This document shows positions 9,001 through 14,662 of a DNA stretch of 26,296 nt, in pieces (within the stretch, counting starts at the first letter, position 1; every line of letters starts with the position of its first letter). The DNA lies in IMG/VR virus record IMGVR_UViG_3300032223_001093, positions 1 through 26,296 of that record; one strand, written 5' to 3'. The DNA comes from a virus. Under the pieces are notes generated by a model. The model made no database searches. It saw only the letters and a program-made list of their open reading frames with translations, and was not told the DNA's origin. Position numbers and translations under genes: made by a program.

Positions 9001-10539
9001 GCTAGCACGATTAATTGTAATATAGTCTGGGGAAGTTGCAAGTGTCTGACCAAATGCTTCAGGTACAACTAATTGTTCTATTGGTACTAGTGCAATACCG
9101 GTGCCAACGCCTTCTACATAAAATTGTTTATTAGCGTAGGTAGTAGGATTCACTAAACTATCAAATTCAATTTTTAATCCATTGGTGAACGAAATGCCAT
9201 TTGGACTAGTGTATGCGGACTTACCAACAATGTCTGTGTCTACGTTAATTGGTGTACTGTTGTTGTCAACTAATTTAATTACGCCAAGGAATTCAGGATT
9301 ACTACTATCTTGATAGTATAGGTAATCAGCAATAGCTGTTATTGGTGGAACTTCGGCATATTGATAGTTTGCATTTAACCAGAACTGTTTTGATGCATAA
9401 GTTTTACCCGACTTAATAAAAACTTTTTGATTTGGTTTAACTTCTGTGACTGGAACAATTTGAATAATTGAATCGCCATCCGGACCGGGTGCTAAATTAA
9501 TTTGCCAAACACTTGGGCGTATAGTCCCTGGTACAATACCCGGATAAAAACTATTTGAGTCAAATCCTTCGGCTATATTATCAAATGGAAAAAAATCCAT
9601 TAATCCGTTGGATTCCCACTTAAAGTTATCTGTTACATTATTAATGAATACAATAGTTTTTCCTTGAAGTTGATTAGTAACTCCATCGATCCCTTCAGGA
9701 AAATTTCTTAAGAACTCGCTCAGTGAGGTATTTTGTATGTCATTATAATTAAATGTTACTGCTGCTGTTACGTTTTTATTAGCAGTTTCTAGATTGATAT
9801 AAAAATCTTGTGCATTAAATAACGGAACATTAAATTGCACAATACCAGAATCTGTGCCATTGTTTTTAACGCCAAATACTTCACGAGTACTTAATGTAGG
9901 AATGTGAGGATCTACACCATTAACACCGGGCTGACTTTGAATCCAGAATTTACTTCCTGGCTGGTTGACTTTAAAAGTGTATGTTCCTCCACGTGCTAGA
10001 GTAATTTGCTGGTCTGGGTGACTGCTTAAGCCGCTAAATGTGTAACCACCAACGGCTGTATTTCTTGTTACAGTATAGTCAGCTTGCATTGGCGTCAACC
10101 CACTGGTAATTAATACACTAGCAGGACCGTTGGGTAACCAATAATAGTTGTGATAGTTTACAAATTTGTCGTAATCAAAGTGACCGTCGTAGTTATAAGT
10201 GTCGGACCCAAATAAACGCTGATGGTTATTATTAAAGCTACGATGATTTCCAATACTTTGTAATAGGTCGATATACTCACTATTAAAAACTACATCGCCT
10301 GCATCATTTTTAACAACAACACTAGGCTCAAGTTGATAATTTGTTCTATTTACAGTTGACTCTGGTACGTAGTTATCGCCTAATTTATAAGTTGGTGCAA
10401 AGGTGCGACCAATGTATCCATTGATTGGTACGTTAGCAGCATCTGTTGCCAATTGATCCATTGTTGCGCCAAGGAATCGTTGGTTGGTAGTTGATCTAAA
10501 TGCGTCAGGTAAAAATTTAAGAGTGTTAATTAAAGCCAT
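1..10539 (-). CDS. Giant baseplate/tail structural protein (3' end outside window)
   Basis: I read this frame codon by codon from the ATG at 10539 to base 1 and found no stop, so the protein has at least 3513 residues and continues beyond the window. Its ATG shares one base with the TAA of gp6 (TAATG), and an AGG lies about 12 bases upstream. The N-terminus (MALINTLKFLPDAF, then a YNYDGHFDYDKFVNYHNYYW-type stretch near residue 120) resembles large virion proteins that follow gp6 in marine T4-like phages; this is recalled family knowledge, not a search. The position after gp6 is where T4 has wedge protein gp7 (about 1030 residues), so a role in the outer baseplate or as a tail-associated adhesin is inferred. 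The first two thirds are mixed beta-type sequence rich in Tyr, Asn and Thr. The last third carries repeated modules: W...YNG..W units, an NPGxGY pair, and three 34-residue repeats at residues 3166, 3291 and 3403. No enzyme motif was recognised. Confidence 0.85.
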   Translation of the reverse strand, partial: MALINTLKFLPDAFRSTTNQRFLGATMDQLATDAANVPINGYIGRTFAPTYKLGDNYVPESTVNRTNYQLEPSVVVKNDAGDVVFNSEYIDLLQSIGNHRSFNNNHQRLFGSDTYNYDGHFDYDKFVNYHNYYWLPNGPASVLITSGLTPMQADYTVTRNTAVGGYTFSGLSSHPDQQITLARGGTYTFKVNQPGSKFWIQSQPGVNGVDPHIPTLSTREVFGVKNNGTDSGIVQFNVPLFNAQDFYINLETANKNVTAAVTFNYNDIQNTSLSEFLRNFPEGIDGVTNQLQGKTIVFINNVTDNFKWESNGLMDFFPFDNIAEGFDSNSFYPGIVPGTIRPSVWQINLAPGPDGDSIIQIVPVTEVKPNQKVFIKSGKTYASKQFWLNANYQYAEVPPITAIADYLYYQDSSNPEFLGVIKLVDNNSTPINVDTDIVGKSAYTSPNGISFTNGLKIEFDSLVNPTTYANKQFYVEGVGTGIALVPIEQLVVPEAFGQTLATSPDYITINRASQDLNAWSRSNRWFHRDVLEATAMYNQTSVDYGDNIYGRRAIIEFESRLQLFNYGTQAKNSVDVITFESTDAFVDIEGPQTTPPKSVDGVTLIQGMRVVFANDYDQLSKNEVWQIDIERINGQNFVRLLATPDDPINAGECITVTQGVANSGKTFWFDGTNWHTSQVKTSVQQAPLFDLVDADGYSFTDTTVYPGTTFAGTKFFGYPVVAGTNDPILGFPLKYQNFNNIGDIVFANYYDTDTFTYITDTNTGATATVNCSSGYIVKQSGLNNPTKLNNWILGVEPSEQYQIITKFHEGYQIAVDGVNYPFVQIDVLPKAEATKPHLKVYLNNKILSPNTDYQLVPYGIYYVVTLNVSVALKDKIDVLVLSDSISTLGFYEVPNNLDYNPLNKNFSTVTLGQLRTHYNKLLENTTISPTKAIPAQDRYLKAQGGTLLQQSSPVVYAMTFLSDPTVNFIDSIALARNEYTRFKNKFLSLCEKITTLDYANPVTGVDTILQTINSVKNSSFPWYYSDMIPQGSNFNEIKYTVLNARQKTYEINSIFNPTELSNRAVLVYHNGVQLIGNGIDFSFSRISPEILINIALTVGDSITIREYDNTDGNYIPETPSKLGLTQNSAPEIFVDSSYLTPTRVIRGHDGSLTPAFGDFRDDYLLELEKRIYNNTKSVHKRGVMDPYNTQPGRFRTTDYTHLEWTQVLTTNFLRWVGNNNIDYTTNKWFDANNPWTWNYSQFTDTVDGSTLQGSWRAIYNYWFDTVEPHRSPWQMLGIAEKPSWWETRYGPAPYTNGNTTLWEDLERGYVWNGSNSTAYTDARFARPGLVNFIPVDSAGNLLDPAQAGIVRQRDLRTAGDSFQVGQIGPVEYAWRNSSDYPYAIQQALALTRPAQYFSSQIDLSRFYKNPVTGHFSNTLNQAITPTLLTVNGDTVTVKGSVQRTSGYLNWIADYIKNLGIDPVAKLENYFKNFNVQLAYRIAGFTDQNLIKVTAEQTSPGSTNASVIIPDGNYSVYLNKSVPTKNITYSAVIVTKVESGYTVAGYNTTNPFFTIIPSVTYGNSQSLTVNDITVKLYKNSTQQPVVIPYGTTFTSAQQVADFLISYQRYLNEQGFVFKQFDTDLEQTRDWLLSVNEFLFWTQQGFGPGTLIVLNPVKDTLDVQTNGTVIDAITNTPNGSRLLDTNFNTIKSNNFDVLRVDYPTGNQFQVVTVDGFSTIALAELNLIQYESALIFDNVDTFGDILYIPEQGTRQYRLKLTGAKTGLWDGALSAAGYIYSDPTITSWQPGTDYKQGDIITFNNSYYTAPNNIVASQTFNPIAWKLISLRDLQTGLLPSFGHNAQVFSNIYDIDRPPQDENYQIFSAGLIGFRERPFLSNLGISIPTQTKFYQGYIHQKGTTNAITSLTTATFDTVGGNVGIYEEWAFQVGRYGDINNNLYTEFVLDQSVFTTNPVAFTANANVNATYSAGNIIVNLAVTGNSITSNVYNGSNIASTGTALYSNRTTDLYSHDLPGCGYVNLADVDYQIFDINAITVVPSLTAGKKIWVAKDFTPGWNVYRVANVSVTATTLNYELDNYAQLVFSGAHNFSVGNYFVLQGFNTRYDGMYQVVAVPDSTSVTISVANTSTITAAGGKLVGIGTIYKLTSMVINSYSQISSVAPASGWIANDRVWVNADTQSGATGWAVYTYNGSTWTRTRQQSPSVDITSINRTFIYNKSNNLILSALDFIDPAKGKVLSTVGSDIDYQLTNDPALYNNGDITLIPNLNIRSDYHWGPKQVGKIWWDVDAVRYINYEQDELIYRLTNWGQMFPGSQINVYEWVESLVPPSQYTAYAAYGYTGTPLHPDDSAYSTFASVGPTGLVNTTYYFWVKNKTTINDKAGKRNSVYSIASSIKNPKAQGTPYAMILRNDTVALYNINSALTGKNSVIHLGSRSRSAGLIHSEYALVQEGNPHSQIPQFIENKLIDSLAGQDKDGNLVPDPALTPAQAYGVSIRPRQSLFIDREMALSNYITMVNNKILTYPVIARKLMTTLNSEEAIPSIDTGTWSKSVSTRVELNYVDTDALPTDYNYLVINDATNSGKWAIYTWNGTEWTLSRVQNYKTNLYWSTVDWYQSGYDYTVAPDVTVSTRIDFGKLTLKANTYVKVLNNGNNQFEVYYIDSTLAQNLVGLQNGTIQFSTGTIPPLEMRKIATAIQTELFIDDLLLDYNQLFFTMVKYALSEQKNIEWVFKTSFLSATQYIRELGQSPSYIADNQSYYLDYVNEVKPYRTTVREFVVDYQGKDKFAGDITDFDLPPYWDANVNVYRSPSGEQLGDTTKLTTGIYSQWSENYKYQVVDAMIENPGTGYLIPPQVVIIGDGGQGAEGYATINAKGGVAEIIITNPGKGYTANPQIIINGTGTGARAYPILRNVYDSNNTGHNVVRSINTTIKFDRINYTNPNTFVFWDSITTANVGQTIPTDTILVLNDNFYQLANAYTIDSGVTFPVANVVQITSEFNNANDRIIAYTGNVDLTLTQKGLEYPGVTVDGNTFTGNIYDTSISSRYTSNLGVNPGDILVDGGKYVDIFSSYAPEEMVPGRMYDNLNLSVIDTDFLGYRVLQGINQDYNYYRIAAANSTTLTSSLSLSDTSIFVADATKLPLPNPALNIPGALIINGEKIVYWRNYALENKTAWAANTIIATNTLITKNGNTYLTTGNVFGIYFANITANIEQVSVNTLSQIRRAADGSSPSLVHPAGSRVRDTSQQQLIPGSANSNVRITSTTVYKTTDDVTRGITLTGNLTANIGDILTQQQTVDSWKANINYAQNTLVYYSGNSYTVTGNVYGTTFASISGNLTFAFTGNTNNISVMKLLQTVRGDQSFVPVLLLDGTIRSQPIQYDSGRIMGESGSYDFGSSDPEYSFGKVGNVTVWTPNTTLAKGTYTYYAGNSYIVTGNVYGAYFANIISNVSPIMDGNVGIPPYNLSITYTGLGDGFDNSVGTLHVNGADSGVYLITAGILGEVDNTGHVTITAGNILSQSNVW
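232..1044 (-). repeat. Three 34-residue protein repeats near the C-terminal end of the giant protein
   Basis: Units lie at 943-1044, 568-669 and 232-333, each exactly 102 bases (34 codons). Each begins with Trp and ends with a FANI or FASI-like tetrapeptide. The shared core is GN(S/T)Y.(V/T)TGNV(Y/F)G followed by (Y/T)FA(N/S)I. Unit starts are 125 and 112 residues apart, so each is probably the conserved heart of a larger domain of about 115-125 residues. The pattern of an initial Trp, a Gly/Asn-Thr turn, Tyr pairs and a GN-Tyr turn recalls small carbohydrate-binding folds of the CBM5/12 type; that likeness is only suggestive. Confidence 0.85.
1831..2037 (-). repeat. Tandem NPGxGY repeat pair in the giant protein
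   Basis: Two adjacent units in the giant reading frame start with NPGTGY (N codon 2029-2031) and NPGKGY (N codon 1909-1911), exactly 40 residues apart. Both continue with xxxPQ, a run of Val/Ile, a Gly-rich turn, then GA and Tyr. This Asn-Pro-Gly-x-Gly-Tyr beta repeat is common in phage fibre and other surface structural proteins. Only two copies are visible here. Confidence 0.75.
2755..2805 (-). repeat. W-YNG-W motif, second copy (giant protein)
   Basis: The 17 residues WAIYTWNGTEWTLSRVQ match WAVYTYNGSTWTRTRQQ encoded at 3949-3999, 398 residues earlier in the same protein. A looser relative (WFDGTNWHTSQ) lies at about 8510-8545. These Trp-rich turns probably belong to a recurring surface module. 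Confidence 0.7.
3949..3999 (-). repeat. W-YNG-W motif, first copy (giant protein)
   Basis: Encodes WAVYTYNGSTWTRTRQQ, the partner of the copy at 2755-2805. The three Trp/Tyr positions and the Asn-Gly turn are kept, while surrounding residues differ, so this is an old protein-level duplication and not a recent DNA repeat. Confidence 0.7.
5080..5190 (-). other. CBM5/12-like Trp/Tyr module inside the giant protein
   Basis: The reading frame gives WQPGTDYKQGDIITFNNSYY starting at residue 1784 and closes with NPIAW near residue 1820. The order Trp, Tyr, Gly-Asp, hydrophobic strand, Asn-Asn/Ser-Tyr-Tyr, closing Trp is the arrangement of the short carbohydrate-binding fold found in chitinases and many phage tail proteins. 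Similarity is by eye only; sugar binding is an inference. Confidence 0.45.
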
Positions 10540-13500
10540 TAGTATGTACCTACTAGGTTATTTCCAAGATTAAGTTGAGCGGCTGTTACTGCACTAATAA
10601 TATCTACGTTGTCTACTGTTGCACAACTGGTAATAATTTCCCATGGTTCTGCATTGATTTGGAAGTGATTACCAAACACCAATGTGTCGTCAACTGGAAC
10701 AATTAGAACGCTGGCAATGTTTGGAACTAATGTTGTATGCAAATATGCTGCTAATTCACTGAAGTAAAACGAATCGCCAAAATCCCAATGAGACAAATCA
10801 AAGTAAGCATTGATAGCATTAATTACCTGTGTCTTTGCTTCGTTTGGCGTTATACTAACCGCAGGGTTAATAACAACTTGGAAACGAGCTTGTAAACTAG
10901 GATCTGCTTTAGCACCAAATAATGGCTTAAACTTGGCAGAGTTATAAATGATACTATCACTGACAGTCTTATAACTGTCTAATTTACTATAGGCAATTTC
11001 TAAACTGCTTGTAGTTGGCGCCATTGGTTCGTCTAGTACACCCGTGGTGTCGCGTAGCCAATTGATATATCCTGTAGCATACTCGGCTGTTAGAATATAT
11101 AGGTCAACAATGTTAACTGGAGTAGGATCAATACGGCTACGACTTGGGCTATTGTGTTTATATTGGAAGTACAAATCAGATCTTGATGTAGCAACATTGG
11201 CCACAGTTTTATATAAGTCTGGATTATCAGGGACTCCAGCTAATTGCATGTCTGGAGCTTTTACTAATACTGTTGTACCATCAACATATCCGTCCGGGGA
11301 AGTAATCACATTGTAAATATCCCACATTACGTCGGAAGTTAATGCTACAGTATCATTGGGTTTAGTATTAATTTTTAAAATTTTAACAATATCGCTAATT
11401 GTGGTTCCGAGTGCAGAGTCGTATACTTTTACACTAGTATCAAAATAAAATTTAGTTTCGCCGGCGCTGGCAAATGTATATGTTAATTTTTTATATTGTA
11501 CATTATATAAACCTGCATTATAGGTAAATTTTAATAGCCAACCCGAGCTTGGTGTAGTACCAATATTTGCCGGAGGAATATTCACCCATACTTGATTTAC
11601 TTGGTCGTATGTTAGACCAAAACTAACTTTGGCTGCAATTTGTGTAGCAATAGTACTAATCAATGCCGTACTAAAATCATTTTTAAATGACGGAATAATT
11701 GTTTTTACAATTGATCCTGTAGGAACAACCATGCCAAAATAAGTTTCTGTGTTGCTGACAATATTGGTAACAGAAGAATAGAAAGACGTAGCGTTAGCAT
11801 TAGCATTAGTTAAGAACTGCACACTAGCACCGGCATTTACATATTTTAAATTACCCGAGGCAATGTTGCCTACGTGTATGACATTACCATTATAAGTTAA
11901 ATTGCCATAGCTACTTGCGGTTGTGCTACTTGTTTGAACAAACTTAATATTACTATTTGTCGGTGTATAACGTGGATAGTTAGCATAATAATAGTTAATC
12001 ATTTCTGTTGAACTAACCACAGGAAGAATATCATTATAAATTGCTGAATAAATGTCGTTGGTAGTTAAGAAACTAAAAGTAGACGATCCGCCGGTTGCGT
12101 CAGCGGCAATGTTACCATCACTACAGAAAATATTGGTACTAGAAAAACTACCAGTTGGATCTAAACTATCCAGATAAGGACTTACACCAGAACTACTACG
12201 GTTAACAGCTTTGACCTTTTGAATACTTGTAAATGTTGTTAGTGGGAAGATGTTATAGTCTTCGCCGGTGATCATACGATTCTGTGTATAGTATTGTTGT
12301 GGAGCATAAGTCTTAATACTTTGTAGACTTTGTGTTGCTGTAGCGTTAGTAACTGTATACTTTAAACTTGCTGTAACAGTTAATGTTTCAATACTTCCGC
12401 TAGCACTGATGTATTGGAAAAGAATTGTTACACCAGAAATATCATCGGGCGTGATACTATAAGATAAACCGTTGCCGGTACGATAGTAGTAACGGAATCC
12501 GCCTTGTGGAATAGTAGAGAACGAACCATCGCCAAATACTAAACTAACTTGATCGCCGTTACGTGTGCTAACTTGGTATAAGTTTTTATTAGATTGCTGA
12601 TTGTAAATTACGTTAAGGCCGGACAATGTGGGAACGGCGTCCCAAATTGTTTGAATACCACCGGCTACGTTTAATCCATATAGCCAACCATCAGAGTTAT
12701 TAATATTGTTTGTATTGATAGGAACAATATTATTTGGAATAGCGTTTTGAATTGTAAAGTTAGTTGCTTGTAAACTTCCTTGTTTAAAATAAACAAAGAA
12801 ACCTGTGTTGTTACTAGCATTACCATTGTTATCGTTACGATATAGAATGTTAAACTTATTAACAGCAACAGGAGTGTTTTCGTAAATGTAACTTTGTCCA
12901 ACACTAGTTGCACTCACAGCTTCAAATGCTGTGGTAGCTGAATTAATAGGTACCTTGAATGCCGCAACAGGTAAACTATTTGAATCTAAGCTGATACTGT
13001 ATTCATCTGTTTGAATACCGTTGATCATTTGGCTATTGCCTGGCTTGCCAATTGCTTGTCCTACATTTAATGTTGCATTTAAAATTGTAGTAAATTGTTC
13101 TAACCAATTGGTATTAGTTAAGTCGTTCCAGGTAATATTAGTATTAGCTAGGTTAATACCATTGCTATCTATCACACTTTCTGTGGTTGCAACGCTTTCA
13201 ATTTTTAATAGGCCGCTTGCACTCTGTGTACGAGTAGGATTGTAACTTAACATACGTGCCAGTTTTAAAATACTATCACGACGTTGTGCTGTATCTAGGA
13301 AATTTTCACGTGCATTTAAATCGGTACGGAAACTTAAACTTTGTCCCAGGAAAGCAACCATATCTATTAATGCTAGATATTCTGAGCTTTCTAGAAAATC
13401 GTTAAACGATTCTGGATAATACGTTTTTAAGTAGTTGATCATTGAGTTACGAAGTGTTTCAAAATCGTAACTGGTGAAGTCTGCATTAGTAAAACTCTGA

Positions 13501-13559
13501 TAGACTTTAGTCCAATCCTGGTTTACTAGTAGATTTGTTTGACGTGTAGTTTGTGCCAT
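10539..13559 (-). CDS. 6: Baseplate wedge protein, gp6-like
   Basis: A 1006-residue protein of the T4 gp6 type, the wedge component that in T4 forms the inner ring joining the baseplate arms. Family signs are the N-terminal helical part with ALIDMVAFLGQSLSFRTD at residues 63-80, then LNARENFLDTAQRRDSI at 81-97 and ARMLSYNP at 101-108. The C-terminal domain contains the QVINAINAYF-type helix followed by FYFSELAAYLHT, as in gp6/gpJ-like wedge proteins. T4 gp6 is about 660 residues; the extra length lies in a Thr/Ser/Asn-rich middle of beta character. It starts with ATG, preceded by AGGG at a distance of about 11 bases. A late-promoter-like octamer is just upstream, gp25 lies 52 bases before it, and the giant gene overlaps its stop by one base. 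Confidence 0.92.
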   Translation of the reverse strand: MAQTTRQTNLLVNQDWTKVYQSFTNADFTSYDFETLRNSMINYLKTYYPESFNDFLESSEYLALIDMVAFLGQSLSFRTDLNARENFLDTAQRRDSILKLARMLSYNPTRTQSASGLLKIESVATTESVIDSNGINLANTNITWNDLTNTNWLEQFTTILNATLNVGQAIGKPGNSQMINGIQTDEYSISLDSNSLPVAAFKVPINSATTAFEAVSATSVGQSYIYENTPVAVNKFNILYRNDNNGNASNNTGFFVYFKQGSLQATNFTIQNAIPNNIVPINTNNINNSDGWLYGLNVAGGIQTIWDAVPTLSGLNVIYNQQSNKNLYQVSTRNGDQVSLVFGDGSFSTIPQGGFRYYYRTGNGLSYSITPDDISGVTILFQYISASGSIETLTVTASLKYTVTNATATQSLQSIKTYAPQQYYTQNRMITGEDYNIFPLTTFTSIQKVKAVNRSSSGVSPYLDSLDPTGSFSSTNIFCSDGNIAADATGGSSTFSFLTTNDIYSAIYNDILPVVSSTEMINYYYANYPRYTPTNSNIKFVQTSSTTASSYGNLTYNGNVIHVGNIASGNLKYVNAGASVQFLTNANANATSFYSSVTNIVSNTETYFGMVVPTGSIVKTIIPSFKNDFSTALISTIATQIAAKVSFGLTYDQVNQVWVNIPPANIGTTPSSGWLLKFTYNAGLYNVQYKKLTYTFASAGETKFYFDTSVKVYDSALGTTISDIVKILKINTKPNDTVALTSDVMWDIYNVITSPDGYVDGTTVLVKAPDMQLAGVPDNPDLYKTVANVATSRSDLYFQYKHNSPSRSRIDPTPVNIVDLYILTAEYATGYINWLRDTTGVLDEPMAPTTSSLEIAYSKLDSYKTVSDSIIYNSAKFKPLFGAKADPSLQARFQVVINPAVSITPNEAKTQVINAINAYFDLSHWDFGDSFYFSELAAYLHTTLVPNIASVLIVPVDDTLVFGNHFQINAEPWEIITSCATVDNVDIISAVTAAQLNLGNNLVGTY

Positions 13560-13583
13560 ATTATATTATTACCCTGTATTCAA

Positions 13584-13591
13584 TATTTATC
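13584..13591 (-). promoter_or_regulatory. Late-promoter-like octamer before gp6
   Basis: On the minus strand the sequence is GATAAATA, seven of eight matches to the T4 late promoter TATAAATA. It sits in the 52-base gap between gp25 and gp6 and would give a leader of roughly 19 bases containing the AGGG ribosome site. The gp55-like sigma factor encoded at 19984 is the expected reader. Confidence 0.6.
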
Positions 13592-13611
13592 AGGTATAAT
13601 AATATGGTCAG

Positions 13612-13986
13612 TTAATTAGTGGTTAACGTGCTAGAGGCTTTGTTAAAGTTTAAACTCATTGTTTCGGTTTGATCGCTGGGTATGTAAGTTAAGTTTAACT
13701 GTATTTGAATGCCGTGTAGCTGTTCTGTTACAGTTACATTGTTTACTTTTAAACGTGGATCATATCCAACAATACGCTTAATATCATTGGTAATAAGCTC
13801 GCGTGTAGTATCGTTTAATTGCTCAAACATTTGGTCCCAAATAATGGTACCAAAAGTGGGTTGCATTAGTTTTTCACCTTTACGAATATGGAAATAATTT
13901 ATTAGATCTTGCTTAGCCAAAGTATAGTCAGTGATACTATATCTTTTTTTACTAAGTAAGGTGCTAAATCCGCGATATGTTGTCAT
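13612..13986 (-). CDS. 25: Baseplate wedge protein, gp25-like
   Basis: A 124-residue protein of the GPW/gp25 family, the small conserved wedge subunit that links the inner baseplate to the sheath. The hallmark is RKGEKLMQPTFGT at residues 35-47, followed by an acidic amphipathic helix, then YDPRLKV at 75-81 and a closing beta region, the usual gp25 layout and close to its usual length. The start is the ATG at 13986. No purine-rich ribosome site precedes it; the bases just before are AATAAATAATATACT, so initiation may be leaderless or depend on the gene ending 10 bases upstream. gp6 follows after 52 bases, as in other T4-like wedge clusters. Confidence 0.92.
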   Translation of the reverse strand: MTTYRGFSTLLSKKRYSITDYTLAKQDLINYFHIRKGEKLMQPTFGTIIWDQMFEQLNDTTRELITNDIKRIVGYDPRLKVNNVTVTEQLHGIQIQLNLTYIPSDQTETMSLNFNKASSTLTTN

Positions 13987-13993
13987 AGTATAT

Positions 13994-14001
13994 TATTTAT
14001 T
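13994..14001 (-). promoter_or_regulatory. Possible late-promoter octamer before gp25
   Basis: The minus strand reads AATAAATA, seven of eight matches to TATAAATA, overlapping the stop codon of the lysozyme-like gene. Only seven bases separate it from the gp25 ATG, so a transcript from it would have almost no leader. In AT-rich DNA such an octamer can arise by chance; its position before a gene lacking a ribosome site is the main support. Confidence 0.35.
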
Positions 14002-14662
14002 TGCTTAAAACTTTGATAGCGTAACGTCCGCTATTGTAACTGTTTGCACCTGCACCAATATTATTATATCGCCACGCCCAGGCGCCGGTGCCATTGCTGT
14101 TACTTGCTGTTGCGGCTGCCCCCGGACCCAATGTCCATGCTACATAAATTAGGCCTGCAACTACATCCAATGGATCTGTATCAAGAATTACACCATTTGC
14201 TGTACAATCTGTGTAAAGATCAACAAAATACTGATAAGCTAAATGCTCTTGTGCGACAGATAATGCTAAAAATTCGCTACGACTTTTAACATTATAAAAA
14301 TAATTTTCATAATTGTTTATGCCGGTGTCAACTACTGTGGGTTTCCAACAATGTTTATAGTTTATACAATCTGTTCCGTAATTGATATTAGACTTTGCGG
14401 CTAGTAAGCCGTAGTCTTCTAATTGTTGTGTGGTGAATTGATATTTGCCTAGCTCGTTGTGTGTGCCAATTTTATTATAATTCCATTGGCTTACATCGTA
14501 ACCAATTTGAGCTAATAGATTACTAATTTGTACAATGGTAAACACACCAACTTTTGCCCAGGCTGGGGGATTAGGCGGGGCATCAATTCTACCTAGCCAG
14601 CTAACTGGTAGCGGATTAGGAATAGGTGTGCCAGCTGCAGCTTGTTGTCCCGGATATAGCAT
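13997..14662 (-). CDS. Putative tail-tip peptidoglycan hydrolase (lysozyme-like)
   Basis: A 221-residue protein. I chose the ATG at 14662, which forms TAATG with the stop of the gp5-like gene and has GGAAA about seven bases upstream; a TTG at 14701 would lengthen it by 13 residues with a 40-base overlap and looks worse. After a Pro-rich N-terminus (1-35), the core carries NYNKIGTHNELGKYQF at residues 61-76. A Glu (E70) beside a G-x-Tyr-Gln-Phe motif recalls the Glu...G-x-x-Q arrangement of transglycosylase/lysozyme folds. The C-terminal part has a hydrophobic helix (DVVAGLIYVAWTLGPG, 166-181) and a Gly/Asn/Trp-rich end. No signal peptide or membrane anchor is seen. Its coupling to a spike gene that lacks a lysozyme domain supports a role in local wall digestion at the tail tip. 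Function is inferred; it could be another hub accessory. Confidence 0.55.
   Translation of the reverse strand: MLYPGQQAAAGTPIPNPLPVSWLGRIDAPPNPPAWAKVGVFTIVQISNLLAQIGYDVSQWNYNKIGTHNELGKYQFTTQQLEDYGLLAAKSNINYGTDCINYKHCWKPTVVDTGINNYENYFYNVKSRSEFLALSVAQEHLAYQYFVDLYTDCTANGVILDTDPLDVVAGLIYVAWTLGPGAAATASNSNGTGAWAWRYNNIGAGANSYNSGRYAIKVLSK

Noticed and set aside
10539-13559. Possible fusion of gp6 with another wedge protein because of its length of 1006 residues
   Set aside because: The extra length is a continuous Thr/Ser/Asn-rich middle with no second recognisable domain, and both ends match gp6; an enlarged gp6 is the simpler reading.
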